From Symbiodinium natans (taxonomy: Eukaryota; Sar; Dinophyceae; Suessiales; Symbiodiniaceae): a stretch of 64,000 nt of DNA. The stretch spans positions 452,001-516,000 of the forward strand of contig CAJNDS010002140.1 in NCBI GenBank assembly GCA_905221605.1, in the 5' to 3' direction. The notes beneath the pieces are model-generated. The model did no database searches, was not told the origin of the DNA, and saw only the letters and a program-made list of their open reading frames with translations. The translations under genes and the position numbers were made by a program. Every line of letters begins with the position of its first letter. Positions within the stretch are counted from its first letter, which is position 1. Positions 20,801 through 29,062 of this stretch are shown one piece after another.

Positions 20801-23800
20801 AGGTCAGGTAGTTTAGGGCTTCAATGTTACGGTTGAGTACTCAACACAACACACCACCGCCCTCCGTGCCAGGGGTTATGCGCCACTGCGGCTTCGGAGC
20901 TCAATGTCGCGGGCTTGGTCGGCATACTGCATTCTATTGTTTCTAGGAGATACTCAACACACCCCTTTGGCATACCCCTTAAAATCCTTCCTTATATTCT
21001 CCTTATATAGATTAAGGGGTATGGGTTTGGGGTATGGTGGATTATTCTTAGGTTGTAGTGTATCATATAATATTGTGTTGGTCATTGTAGTGTATTGTGT
21101 TTCTTTGCGGTATTCCATTTCTTGTCTTTTATGATGATGGTAGATTGTATTACAGTCTGTTGCTTGTCCTTGTACAGCAGGCATCGTACCCACTTCCGGA
21201 ACTGACATCTAGACATAAGCGCGGGTGGGTGGGTGGGGGGACGTGTGTTCTGCCATGAGCGCTTGATCGTGACGGATGTTCTCCTGACTCTACGGGGCGA
21301 CGGCGTTCGAGCCAGTGGCCCCTACAGGGCGCAAAGCCCGAGACTGTCATCAGTGCAACACATCTCGCGGCATGACTGATACGACAATGTTATGAGGGGG
21401 TGGTGGGCGGCTCGAACAAACATACAAACGAAGGATAGCACATGAGGCTTTCGAGGCAGCTTGCTGCGTGTTGAACCTGTCTAAGGACTTCGCTTGCATG
21501 AGAGGTCAGTAGTAGAGGTATGGCAGGCTGCACGAGTTTCTGTGGCGAGAATTGCCATGACTGCAACAGCACGGGCAAGATAAAGTGCTGATCCACCGAT
21601 CCTGTGCAGAACTGACCTGCGGGCACGGCGAAAGCGAAGAATGTGTTTAGGGCTCTTGGGTTGCAAAATACTTCTAAACCAACACCCAATATTATGTCGC
21701 AAATGGCTTTCCAAATTAAAGGAATGAACAACTCATTTGAGGTGTAGAGCGTTTAGGACACGATCATGAGCAGAATACACAGAATATGAGTTCTCACTAC
21801 GAGTCTCATTCCCTCGCGCCGAGGCTGCTACTTAGATGTCTTGTACAACATGGCTTTCGGTGCATCGGGATCCTTCGCGTGCGCCGCCCAAACTGTGCCT
21901 CTTTGCGCGAATCGCCAACCCTTAAACCCCGCGAACGTTTTGGAGCCTTGAAACCGTAAGACAGCCAAGCACTCCGTAGTTTAACTCTGTAGTCCGCCCT
22001 AAACGCTAAGCTCCAAACCCTAAACCCTAAACCCCAACCCCGGGCAAAGTTTCCACGAAGTGACCCAAACCCCAAACCCCGGACCCAAGACCCTAAAGCT
22101 GAATGCAAGCATCCCAGGACTTAGAACCCGAAACCCCTAAACCCCTCATCAATTGGGGGCTTTCGAAAACAGGGGGCCCTAAAACAGACCCCAAATAGTA
22201 GGATTCCCTTCTCATAAGCACCTCAAATAAGGTACACGGTACCCCCAATGTCGGAAACCGTAAAATACCCCTCCCAAGCCCCTAAGGCACCTAAACCCTG
22301 AAACCCTTAACCATGCACCCTCGACTGCTCTGCGAAGGGGGGGCCGAGGGACCCATGGCCCCATTCTCGCGGCCATCTTCCCTGACTTCTGAGTCGAGAG
22401 CCCCTAGTTCAGAACACCCCCCCCCCCCACTCCTCCGCCCCCGCAAAAGATGACAGGCAATAGGGGGGGGCCCGTTCAGAACACCCCCCCCCCCCCTTCC
22501 TTCGCCCCCCCCAAACCCCTTCTCGGTAACCCCGAAGGGCCTTTGCTCGAGGTGCCTGGCTGCAGACTTCCGGCAGCAAATTCGTAGAACCCCAAAACAA
22601 ACAAGCTCCCAAACCCCGGGTTAAACCGTAAACCCTAAACCCTAAACCCTAAACCTTGAACCCTGGCCCCTCCCGCTGCCAGGTACATGGACCTCCCGCT
22701 TACCTCAACGGGCTACTTCCGCGGAGGAGTCAGGGCCCTGCAGGCCGCCGTGGGGTTTGGGGTTTTAGGGTTTAGGGTTTGGGGTTAGGGGTTTAGGGTT
22801 TGGGGTTTTGGGGTTTTGGGATTTTGGGGTTTTGGGGATTAGGGTTTAGGGTTTGGGGTTTCGGGTTTAGGGTTTGGGGCTTGGGGTTTGGGGTTTTGGG
22901 GCTGCGAAGGCTGAGGGGCTTCTAATTAAGGGAAAGGGGGTTAAGGTTGCACTCGCTGATGAGTGGGGGGTGCCCCAAACACATCTGGCACCCATTTTTG
23001 AAGCAGAGAAAACAGCGGTTTGCGAAGGACGATGGACAGGGCTCTTCGTTGCACTTTTCGGGGGGACTGGTAGTGGGACTGGGGTAAGCTTTCGGGAAAA
23101 GCCGAGGCAAGAGAAGTAGAGTGCCGAGATGGGGGGGGCACGACGTTTGGTGGACTTCACCTTTGTGAAAAATCGCCTGCGTAAACTTGGCCAGATGTGG
23201 GACAGGCCGTGGTCGCCCGGTTCGCCCCTCGCGGCCTCCCTGGCAAGAGCTGGGCTTTCTAAATGATGGGGGACCTCGAACCCGAAGCCTTTGAAAAGGG
23301 GAACCCTTATGCTTCGCATTCGGGAAAGATCGTGGGAGCCAAGACGGTCAGTGGGAACCTTCGCAGGCTGTTGGGCGCGACGTGCTGCGCGATGCAACCC
23401 GTGGGAGCAGCAGGAGAGTCGACCTAAACTCTCAGTCCAGTGAACTTTGGGACACCCAGCATGCTGCTGAGCTGCATCCATACCACCAGAGACATCCAGG
23501 CCATGCTGTACCGGTGCGAAGAGAATATTCGGATTAGTGCAAAGCCTCTGAGAAGTTCAACGTGCATACTTGCAAGCTGTTGCCGGAGCCATGGCACTGC
23601 GGAGTAAGCAGCGGGCGTAAGAGTAATCGAGCAGCTCCAAACTCCCAGTCCTGGCCGAATGCATAGGCGTGGGCCCTCCAGAGGTCCCTCGAGCCGCAGT
23701 CGAGACTCATCAGTCACCAGCAGAAGCCAGACTTGCTTGAAAGGAGATTTCGGCCGCAACTGCAATCATACCCTACGGGTCCATGTACCTTAGTAGTACA

Positions 23801-26800
23801 TGCTTGGGCCCCAACAGTCCCTATGTAGGAGGTACTTTAAGGCCCAGGAGTTCCCATGAACCCTTAGGGAAATCAAGAACTTTGAAGAAGGCAACCCCTA
23901 AACTTTGAGCCCGAAATGCCCCCACATCTCTGTAACAGGCCCTGAGCCCCAAACCCCAAACACGACCCTAAGCCCCAAACCCCAAGGAACTAAGCCCCCA
24001 AAACAATCCTGAACCCTAAACCCTAAACCCCAAACCCTAAACCCTAAACCCTATAAACCCTATAAACCCTATAAACCCTATAAACCCTATAAACCCTATA
24101 AACCCCCTAAACCCTAAACCCTAAACCCCCTTAAACTTGGCCAGGTCCTGTCGGGCGAGATTGCCAACGTGCACCGGCTCCAAGGTGTGATCTCCTCAGG
24201 AAGAGGGGTTGGGGGTTTAGGGTTTAGGGTTTAGGGTTCAGGGTTTAGGGCTTAGAGCTTAGGGCTTAGGGCTTAGCGTTTAGCAAAGTTTTTTTGAGGG
24301 GCTGAGTAAGGGCTCGATTCATGGGTTTAGTAAGGGTTTCGGGGCGTCACCGGGTGTCGGGCGTGGGACTGGTTTGGCCGTGCGGTGGTTTGCTGGGGCG
24401 TGTTGTCAAGTAATGGCGTCCTTGATGGTTTGGGGGTTCAGGATTGGCGCTTTGGAGGTTTTAGGGAGCTGTTTGGAGGGTGAATGGTAGGGCTTAAAGG
24501 GTTTCGGGTTTTGGGTTTTGGGCTTTTTGGGATTTGGGCGTTTTGGGGTTGAAGGGTTTTGAGACCAACGTCGCTCTGCCTCAGCCCTCCACACGCAGAT
24601 TTGAACCCTGTGAACCCGAAACCTCAAGCCCTTCTGAGCCCCAAACGAATTCTAAACCCTAAGCCCCAGACCCTAAATCCCCGAAATCCTAAACCCCCTG
24701 AACCCCCTAAACCCTAAACCCTAAACGCCCCGTGCTGCCAAGGCCCTTTGGATCTTTCATCTCGCCGGAGTTGGTGTCTGCACAGTAGGCGATCAGATCG
24801 ATCAGTCTATGCGCCCTAAACCACTCTTTCTCTTCCGAAAGCCGTTGCTGTGGGTTCAAGGTTTAGGGCCCTAAGCCCTAAACCCTAAACCTTAAGTTAG
24901 GCTTTAAGTGCCTTGTGATGGTGGCTGAAGGGTGGGTTCCCAGACGCTGGCTCCCACCCGCAGCCCAGATTGTTGGATTACAGAGTCATGGACGGAATGT
25001 CGGGTTTCGGGTTCAAGTGAGGGGTGCTTTGCCCAGGGAAGTACCGAGAGATCTCTGGGGTCAGACTTTGGGCGCCGCTTCTTTCTCCTGTCCTTAGCTT
25101 ACTTGTTGCCAGCATTCTTACACCCGGCCCCAGGTCTGCGTAGTGCCTCTGTGAAGGATGCCCTCTGGCCCGAAAACCTTTCACAACCTCCCAAACCCAC
25201 AGCAAGGCGGCGTGGCAAATATACCACACACAACATCCGTGCATTTCCCCAATTCGGGACCCTGGACTCTACTCAAGAATGATAGAACCCCTATCAAAGG
25301 AACCCCAACAACCTGTAAGGAACACCGATCCTGAGCCGTCGGCTGGCAGGTGCTGCTTACTCCATCAATGGGATCATCGAGGTAGCCTGGGCCCCCTTTT
25401 TTGGGTTTAGGGTTTGCCCTGCGGGTGTGGAGCTTCGGGCTTAGAGAGTTCAGATTCCAGATTCTTAGAGCATCCCGGGCGCAATGCAGTGGAAATGCGT
25501 AGCAGCTGAGAGGAAGGGGAAAATTTGGGCTTACTTGGAGGTTCACGGTACTTCATGTCCACCCAATTCTAACTGCACTTATCACCCATTTCTAACCAGA
25601 CTAGGGTTGAGAGTACAGTTATCACAGGGCTATGAGTACCCTGAACCTCCAAGAAACCGCCCTAAGCCTCTAACACATCCTTATACCTGCAAGCGCCACA
25701 TGCAAAACAAGACAATTCCCTCAAAACTCATCCCAAAGCCCTAAACACCCCAAGCATCCTAAACACCCTAAACACCCTGAACCGGAAACCCCAAACCCCT
25801 AACAACCCCAAACTCTAACAGCCCCAAACCCTAAACCTAACAACCCCAAACCCTAAACCCTAACAACCCTAAACCCTAAACCCTAATCCCTGGGGCTCTG
25901 AGGTTCCGAGCTTCTCGGACCCCAGCAGTGATCTCTTCATCTGGGACACAAGCACGGCCCGGCGCCTACACCTAGGTTAGGACCCAGAAGCCTGAATTAG
26001 GGTTCAGGGTTTAGGGTTTAGGGTTTAGGGTTTAGGGTTTAGGGTTTAGGGTTTAGGGTTTAGGGTTTAGGGTTTAGGTCTTAGGGTTTAGGGTTTAGGG
26101 TTTGGGGTTTAGGGTTTAGGGTTTAGGGTGTGGGGTTTAGGGTTTAGGGTTTAGGGTTAGGGTTTAGGGTTTAGGGTTTAGGCATGTAGGCATGTAGGCA
26201 TGTAGGCCCAGAGGCCTAACTAGGTCGGCCCCTTGGGATGTTGTATATCCTCCCTCATTGGGCTTCAGCGGATCATACAATTTAGGAGCATGTCATCCTA
26301 GCTTAGGGCACCTTGGTACTTGGTACTACTTAAAAATCAGGGCTTGATATTTAGGCATCGTGGGACCTGCCCAGATCAGCTTGTGCGCCCTAAACTCCAA
26401 GCCCTAAACCCAAACTCCAAGCCCTAAACCCTAAACCCTAAACCCTAAACCCTAAACCCTAAACCCTAAATCCAAGGTCTTCCTTTCCACCGGCCTGGTC
26501 GGGCTGCTCATCGGCATCTTGGCTTCAAGAAGTCCGTTATCATTTGGGTAGCTCTCAAAATTAGGGTCCCTTTGTTGGGTCCCCTTTATAGTACCCCCCC
26601 CCAACCCCCCCAAAAAAAGAAAACAAAAGGGACCCTCGTGTAGAGAACTACCCATTCAGAGATGGGTCCGGAGCTTCCTGAGCCAAAATCTCGAAGTCAG
26701 ATCAAAAGTCAGTGCTCTAAGTTGTGGTTTGGGTGTTTCTTGATATACTATGGAGCAAGGCGCCGGGAATCATATTTCTGGGCAGCATTGGGTTTGGGGT

Positions 26801-27713
26801 TAAATTAAGGGTATCAACCTTCCAGCCGCTTTAGCGTTCAGGACTTAAAGATGAGAGTTTGCTACCAAAAGCTTTAAGGCAAGGCTTTAAAGGATACAAG
26901 CCTAACCCTTGTAACCCCGAAACCTTACATGCTCCCCTGAACCTTACGCTCCGGAACATGCGAATGTAAACTTTGGATGCCGCACAGGGGACAACAATCA
27001 CAATAATTGCCTGTAGAAGGGCACAGTGTTGCAGCAGCGCTGGTGTTCTTGATTGGTGTCCTGCTGTTTTTGTAGAGGTACCTGTCTCCAGTTACGCAGA
27101 AGCTTCGTATCAGCAAACACGTCGATTCATTCTCAGGTATTGTTCCGCGATCCTGGGTCCACTCGAAACATATTTTGGAACTGCAACTTTCCGAGGCAGA
27201 AGCATCATGCTGGTGTTTGACACAGTGGCAGGCTTAGATCACAGCGCAGCAAGAACGAGAGTAGTACACGGGCTATCCTAGACGCCTAAGCCCTAAACCC
27301 TGGTCTATGCTGTGTGCAGATGTATTTCATCTCATGTGAGAATGCCATTGAGTACCTGGTGCACAGGTACTCGTAGCTGTGGGCAGTGGCCAGAGAGCGC
27401 CTGAACATGTAAGAATATGACTCAAGTTGATGAGTAGATGATGGGCCGACGATGGATGGATTGCGTGTACGCGCACAGGTATGTCATATATATATGTATA
27501 TTTATTTATTTATATATGTGCGAGCCTACCCAGGAAGCACCAACTCTGTGCAAGGGGTTATTCAGCATGCCACCTCTGTCGTCTTTGGTTGTTGTTCCTC
27601 GTTTCTTGGTTAAGGTCTTTGACACCATCATCTACTGCTACGCGCTCGAGATGCGGCGTCAGAAGCATGTGCGCACCGCCTGGGGGTTGCTTCTGGGACT
27701 TGTCCCCCCGTGA
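8678..27713 (+). CDS. Choline transporter-like protein (SLC44/CTL family), about 29 exons
   Basis: SLC44 proteins are about ten-pass membrane transporters for choline and related substrates. Exons: 8678-8758 (ATG start, acidic N-terminus), 9299-9352 (ends HRCT), 9591-9630 (DVPFLLFFLLVSAG; together the family's R-CTDvPfLllF motif), 10216-~10276, 11178-11209, 11291-~11385 (DVPICVPSCP, family iCV--CP), 11721-11771, 11968-12030 (DYPSRAFGYFCKPL), 12139-12168, 12893-12960, 13363-13446 and 14249-14331 (membrane helices), 14916-14981, 15243-15298 (helix), 15816-15860 (LRLELASAA), 17517-17579, 17741-17814 (ERYIQW), 18286-18322, 18367-18441 (EVWYFTEP), 18589-18630, 19304-19349 (LRYHVGSTAMG, signature RYHlGSlAfG), 20148-20185 (GRIPAM), 22683-22749, 24145-24184, 24743-24773, 25350-25381, 25903-25956, 26477-26521, 27320-27358, 27615-27713 (FDTIIYCYALE, family DTI--CF; TGA stop). 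Most phases agree. The link between the exons at 10216 and 11178, the region 20186-22682 (expected Cys-rich segment) and the exon at 24145 are uncertain. Confidence 0.8.
8783..8817 (+). repeat. Poly-G tract (~35 G) at the start of SLC44 intron 1
   Basis: An uninterrupted G run just downstream of the GTAAGG donor. It is likely to form a G-quadruplex in the RNA and to be length-unstable. Confidence 0.85.
8905..9012. mobile_element. MITE-like inverted repeat, family H copy 1
   Basis: It shares GGGGCACT..AGTA..GGGTT.TAAGTACCT.AATTGGGCTTAT and a 3' part CTACTAAGTCCCCTGA with 16437-16542, and its 5' part with 17845-17925. Confidence 0.65.
9225..9282 (+). repeat. CCCTAAA array upstream of SLC44 exon 2
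   Basis: It ends 16 bp before the exon at 9299. A TTTAGGG array follows the same exon at 9399-9426. Confidence 0.9.
9490..9589 (+). repeat. CCCGAAA-CCCTAAA array flanked by a ~20-bp duplication
   Basis: CTGGAAGATTCGGGGAAGCTC (9490-9510) and CTGGGAGATTCGGAAGCTGA (9570-9589) flank six CCCGAAA units and two or three CCCTAAA units. The right copy abuts the SLC44 exon at 9591. Confidence 0.85.
9692..9715 (+). repeat. Short TTTAGGG array after SLC44 exon 3
   Basis: Three or four units downstream of the exon ending at 9630. Confidence 0.85.
9899..9990 (+). repeat. CCCTAAA array
   Basis: About 13 copies with one CCTAAAG variant, upstream of the SLC44 exon at 10216. Confidence 0.9.
10043..10179. 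mobile_element. MITE-like inverted repeat, family C copy 1
   Basis: Arms TACTTGGAGGTTCATGGT and ACCATGAACCGCCAAGTA. This is the most abundant family in the window (six full-size or interrupted copies plus fragments near 2594 and 55905). Confidence 0.85.
10324..10523 (+). repeat. Long CCCTAAA array (~28 units)
   Basis: The longest uninterrupted C-strand array in the SLC44 gene, with scattered variants. It follows the exon ending near 10276, an exception to the usual polarity. Confidence 0.9.
12040..12082 (+). repeat. Short TTTAGGG/CTTAGGG array
   Basis: Directly downstream of the SLC44 exon ending at 12030. Confidence 0.8.
12208..12285 (+). repeat. CCCTAAA array
   Basis: Ten to eleven copies in the intron between SLC44 exons at 12139 and 12893. 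Confidence 0.9.
12385..12510 (+). repeat. Tandem ~12-bp repeat (GGGGTTATTTA)n
   Basis: About ten diverged units of GGGGTTATTTA/GGGGTTATTCA in an SLC44 intron, unrelated to the heptamer arrays. Confidence 0.8.
12523..12600 (+). repeat. Direct duplication of a ~34-bp unit
   Basis: AGTTTCGGTCCGCAGCGAGA followed by GCACTCCGG(T/C)TGTGG occurs twice in tandem with one substitution. Confidence 0.85.
13242..13350 (+). repeat. CCCTAAA array upstream of SLC44 exon 11
   Basis: About 15 near-perfect units ending 13 bp before the exon at 13363. Confidence 0.9.
13448..13783. mobile_element. MITE-like family C copy 2, split by a TTTAGGG insertion
   Basis: The left arm TTGGAGGTTCATGGTACTT occurs twice without mismatch (13451-13469 and 13520-13538), flanking a TTTAGGG array (13483-13519). 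The right arm is near 13760-13783. The 5' splice site of this SLC44 intron (CCG|GTACTTGG, 13447) falls at the element's terminus. Confidence 0.85.
14433..14515 (+). repeat. TTTAGGG array
   Basis: About 12 perfect units downstream of the SLC44 exon at 14249-14331. Confidence 0.95.
14656..14727. mobile_element. MITE-like inverted repeat, family G copy 1
   Basis: CATGTGCCTAGATAGGGAATACTTGGGCC pairs with GGGGCCCAAGTACATG; the TTAAAGTACCTCCTA core is shared. Copies lie at 23777-23873 and 29278-29397 (the core there reads TAGGAGGTACTTTAA). Confidence 0.65.
14741..14847. mobile_element. MITE-like inverted repeat, family F copy 1
   Basis: An almost perfect palindrome: TATGGGCGGTTGTCAGAATT against AATTTTGACAACCCCCCATA, with GGTCCCTTTTTGGAT/CAAAAGGGATC inside. 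Looser relatives lie at 26545-26652 and 62896-63007. Confidence 0.75.
15083..15133 (+). repeat. Tandem ACAGACAGAC-type repeat
   Basis: (CAGACA)n-like microsatellite ending in three CCCTAAA units, ahead of the SLC44 exon at 15243. Confidence 0.8.
15299..15368 (+). repeat. TTTAGGG array at an SLC44 donor site with flanking short duplication
   Basis: GTTGTGGGATTTA (15299-15311) and GTTGGGATTTA (15358-15368) flank about six TTTAGGG units. The left copy begins at the intron's GT. Confidence 0.75.
15592..15634. mobile_element. MITE-like family B, half copy
   Basis: Only the right arm (ATTAAGGACTGTTAGTATAA, GGGG, CATCCCAAG) is recognisable. Confidence 0.6.
16437..16542. mobile_element. MITE-like family H copy 2
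   Basis: GGGGCACTTAGTAAGTAGGG..TACCTGAATTGGGCTTATAA and CCTACTAAGTCCCCTGATCC, shared with 8905-9012. Confidence 0.65.
16552..16640. mobile_element. MITE-like inverted repeat, family I
   Basis: TGTTGGTTCGTAGGGA pairs with TCCCTACTAACCAACA. The core AAGGGATTATATAGGG.(A)CCTCATTCCCTC recurs at 37785-37835. Confidence 0.7.
16989..17119. mobile_element. MITE-like family C copy 3
   Basis: Arms CTTGGAAGTCCCTGGTACTT and AAGTACCATGAACCTCCAAG, complementary with mismatches. Confidence 0.75.
17239..17295 (+). repeat. CCCTAAA array
   Basis: About eight units in an SLC44 intron. The sequence just upstream (17126-17230) has an open frame (QTTFATGQKLRVSYGGVATT), but its flanks do not fit an exon. Confidence 0.85.
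17409..17481 (+). repeat. CCCTAAA array upstream of SLC44 exon 16
   Basis: Ten units ending 36 bp before the exon at 17517. Confidence 0.9.
17845..17925. mobile_element. MITE-like family H copy 3 (partial)
   Basis: GGCACATAGTAAGTAGGGTT then CTAAGTACCTTAATTGGGCT, shared with family H. Confidence 0.6.
18168..18246 (+). repeat. Direct duplication of a ~36-bp unit
   Basis: GGCTGTTGTGGCAACATCGC, then G(T/A)TATGTGATGGTCC, present twice in tandem. Confidence 0.85.
18454..18585 (+). repeat. CCCTAAA array (~18 units)
   Basis: Near-perfect units ending just before the candidate SLC44 exon at 18589. Confidence 0.95.
18654..18987. mobile_element. MITE-like family C copy 4, split by two telomere-type insertions
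   Basis: Left arm TACTCGGAGGTTCATGGTAA, right arm AAGTACCAAGAACCTCCAAG. Insertion 1 (18675-18820, mainly TTTTAGGG) is flanked by TCATGGTA at 18665-18672 and 18821-18828. Insertion 2 (about 18858-18891) is flanked by ACTGTACTTAT (18847-18857) and ACTGTACCTAT (18892-18902). Confidence 0.85.
18675..18820 (+). repeat. TTTTAGGG (octamer) array passing into TTTAGGG and TTTACGG
   Basis: About eleven octamer units (the form known as the Chlamydomonas-type telomere repeat), then five TTTAGGG, then three TTTACGG. Confidence 0.9.
19383..19446 (+). repeat. G-rich low-complexity stretch
   Basis: Runs of G separated by T and A in the intron after the SLC44 exon at 19304. Confidence 0.7.
19600..19665 (+). 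repeat. CA and TATG/TA microsatellites
   Basis: (CA)n at 19600-19613 and (TA)n/(TATG)n at 19625-19665. The surrounding 19450-19680 is AT-rich. Confidence 0.85.
20048..20098 (+). repeat. CCCTAAA array upstream of SLC44 exon 21
   Basis: Six or seven units. After the exon (20148-20185) a TTTTAGGG/TTTAGGG array follows at 20202-20250. Confidence 0.9.
20571..20800 (+). repeat. TTTTAGGG array with T-run expansions
   Basis: TTTTAGGG units in which the T run grows to seven or eight (TTTTTTTAGGG) in many units. Confidence 0.9.
20950..22620 (+). other. SLC44 intron sequence without recognised exon
   Basis: Expected to hold the CTL Cys-rich segment, but no convincing exon was found. It contains C-rich runs (22419-22428, 22482-22495) and CCCTAAA-like patches near 22010-22150. 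Short ORFs on both strands carry no domain. Confidence 0.35.
22629..22660 (+). repeat. CCCTAAA array upstream of SLC44 exon 22
   Basis: Four units before the exon at 22683. TTTGGGG/TTTAGGG units follow at 22755-22890. Confidence 0.85.
23777..23873. mobile_element. MITE-like family G copy 2
   Basis: Starts GGGTCCATGTACCTTAGTAG, contains TAGGAGGTACTTTAAGGCCC, ends ATGAACCCTTAGGG. Confidence 0.65.
24007..24128 (+). repeat. CCCTAAA array with homogenised CCCTATAAA block
   Basis: About seven 9-bp CCCTATAAA units (24046-24103) inside CCCTAAA units. It lies ahead of the SLC44 exon at 24145, and a TTTAGGG array follows at 24213-24285. Confidence 0.9.
25532..25653. mobile_element. MITE-like family C copy 5
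   Basis: Arms TACTTGGAGGTTCACGGTAC and GTACCCTGAACCTCCAAG. Confidence 0.8.
25978..26224 (+). repeat. Long TTTAGGG array flanked by a ~22-bp imperfect duplication
   Basis: About 25 TTTAGGG units (26003-26181) sit between TAGGACCCAGAAGCCTGAAT (25978) and TAGGCCCAGAGGCCTAACTA (26203). Three ATGTAGGC units precede the right copy. Confidence 0.85.
26416..26470 (+). repeat. CCCTAAA array upstream of SLC44 exon 27
   Basis: Seven units ending just before the exon at 26477. Confidence 0.9.
26545..26652. mobile_element. MITE-like family F copy 2
   Basis: TGGGTAGCTCTCAAAATTAG and GTAGAGAACTACCCA ends; AGGGTCCCTTT / AAAGGGACCCT inside. Confidence 0.65.
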
Positions 27714-28232
27714 CATGCGCCTCAGAGTTCATGCCATGGACCTTGGCTTGACAGTGGAAGCCGCGTGCAGGGCGAAGTTCGTAAGCCCTGTATGGAAGTG
27801 TTGAGACGTACTGCCCTGCTGTTCGACAAGTCTACGCTTGACTGACATCAGACTCAGCTAGGAGCAGAACCGTGAGGGCGCACCTTCGCCAGGAAAGCTT
27901 CCTCCACATGATGTCAACGGACCGGGACGGTGCGCCCCAGCAAATTTGCCATCTCGATGATTGCAGTTACCATTATTGTTGTTGCAAGTACTAGTACGTA
28001 CTGCCAGTAATTATTAGCTTTCCTGTTAAGTATGTAGTCTTTAGTCTTAAGTAATTAGTCTTGAGTATTCTCTGGTATTCCGTATATCTTAGTTAGAATG
28101 TAGTATGAATATAAGAATGAGCATGTGTATTGGTACTTGCATTGGCGTAGTTGTCAATGGTTTCTTTTGCTCTTATACTTATTGCTCTTGTTGTCACCCG
28201 TTTCCGGTCTCCTTTCGTCGTCAGAAGCTGGA

Positions 28233-28336
28233 GCTTGGGATGTTCCCCCTTATACTGACAGCCCTTAATCGGGATTCCGATAGGGGGTACTAGAATCCCT
28301 ATTAAGGACTGGTACATAAGGGGAAGCATCCCAAGC
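28233..28336. mobile_element. MITE-like family B copy 3
   Basis: GCTTGGGATGTTCCCCCTTA at one end, TAAGGGGAAGCATCCCAAGC at the other. Confidence 0.85.
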
Positions 28337-29010
28337 TGGAGCCCCCAAAGCCCTAAACCCTGAACCCTTCGGGTTCTGAGAGTGCGCAGGCGATGGGATT
28401 CCGGACTATCTGTGCTTCTTGCCCCGTCCTGGTGACAGCTCCGATGAGGTTGGGGCTGGTGTTGGATGTAGGATTCAGGGTTTAGGGTGTAGGGTTTAGG
28501 GTTTAGAGTTTGTTGCGATTTGGTGTAGAAGCTGGTTGGGATGCAGAGTAGCTTCGAAAGGTTTGTAACATGCGAAAGGGAGCCGTTGTCCGATTGTGGA
28601 GGGCCATTTGACACTTTTCGGTCACCCCACCCCGCAAACCCATTGCTTCAGGCCTAAGTAAACTCATCTCATGCTTCTTTCACAAAGCCCTGTCCTCAGG
28701 GAGGACTTGTGGGTGAGATTCGGCAAAAAGTGGCTCTGGGTAAAATTTGTGCATGCTGTCTCAAGTCAATTGCTCGCGTCCGCCTCCTACTTCTCAACCC
28801 TAATTAGCCCCCTGAAAACCCTTAGCCGGACGCTTGAGCCGCCTAAACCCTTCATGCCTCCTGTCCCTGAAACGATGCAACAAACCTTAAACACTACACC
28901 CTGCTGGTCTAGGGTTAAGGGTTTCGCATTTCGCTCCATTCAGGATATCTTAAGCGTCAACCCTAAAACCTCAACCCTTAACCCTAAATTCCTTAAAGCA
29001 CCCTAAACCC

Positions 29011-29054
29011 TAAACCCTAAACCGCCCTAAACCCTAAACCCTAAACCCTAAATC
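29011..29054 (+). repeat. CCCTAAA array
   Basis: Ahead of the exon at about 29063. A TTTAGGG array follows at 29184-29265. Confidence 0.9.
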
Positions 29055-29062
29055 CCCTCAAG

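Larger units (their letters stand above)
27714..29062 (+). other. Intergenic region between SLC44 and the unknown multi-exon gene
   Basis: It contains AT-rich sequence (27960-28100), MITE-like family B copy 3 (28233-28336) and TTTAGGG/CCCTAAA patches. A possible first exon at 28671-28739 (ATG ... FGKKWLW|GTAAAA) has a good donor, but its phase does not fit the next exon. Confidence 0.4.

Noticed and set aside
26689-26702. Possible reverse-complement relict of the dinoflagellate spliced leader (TGAGCCAAAAT)
   Set aside because: Only about 11 bases agree and the rest of the 22-nt leader does not match; likely chance.
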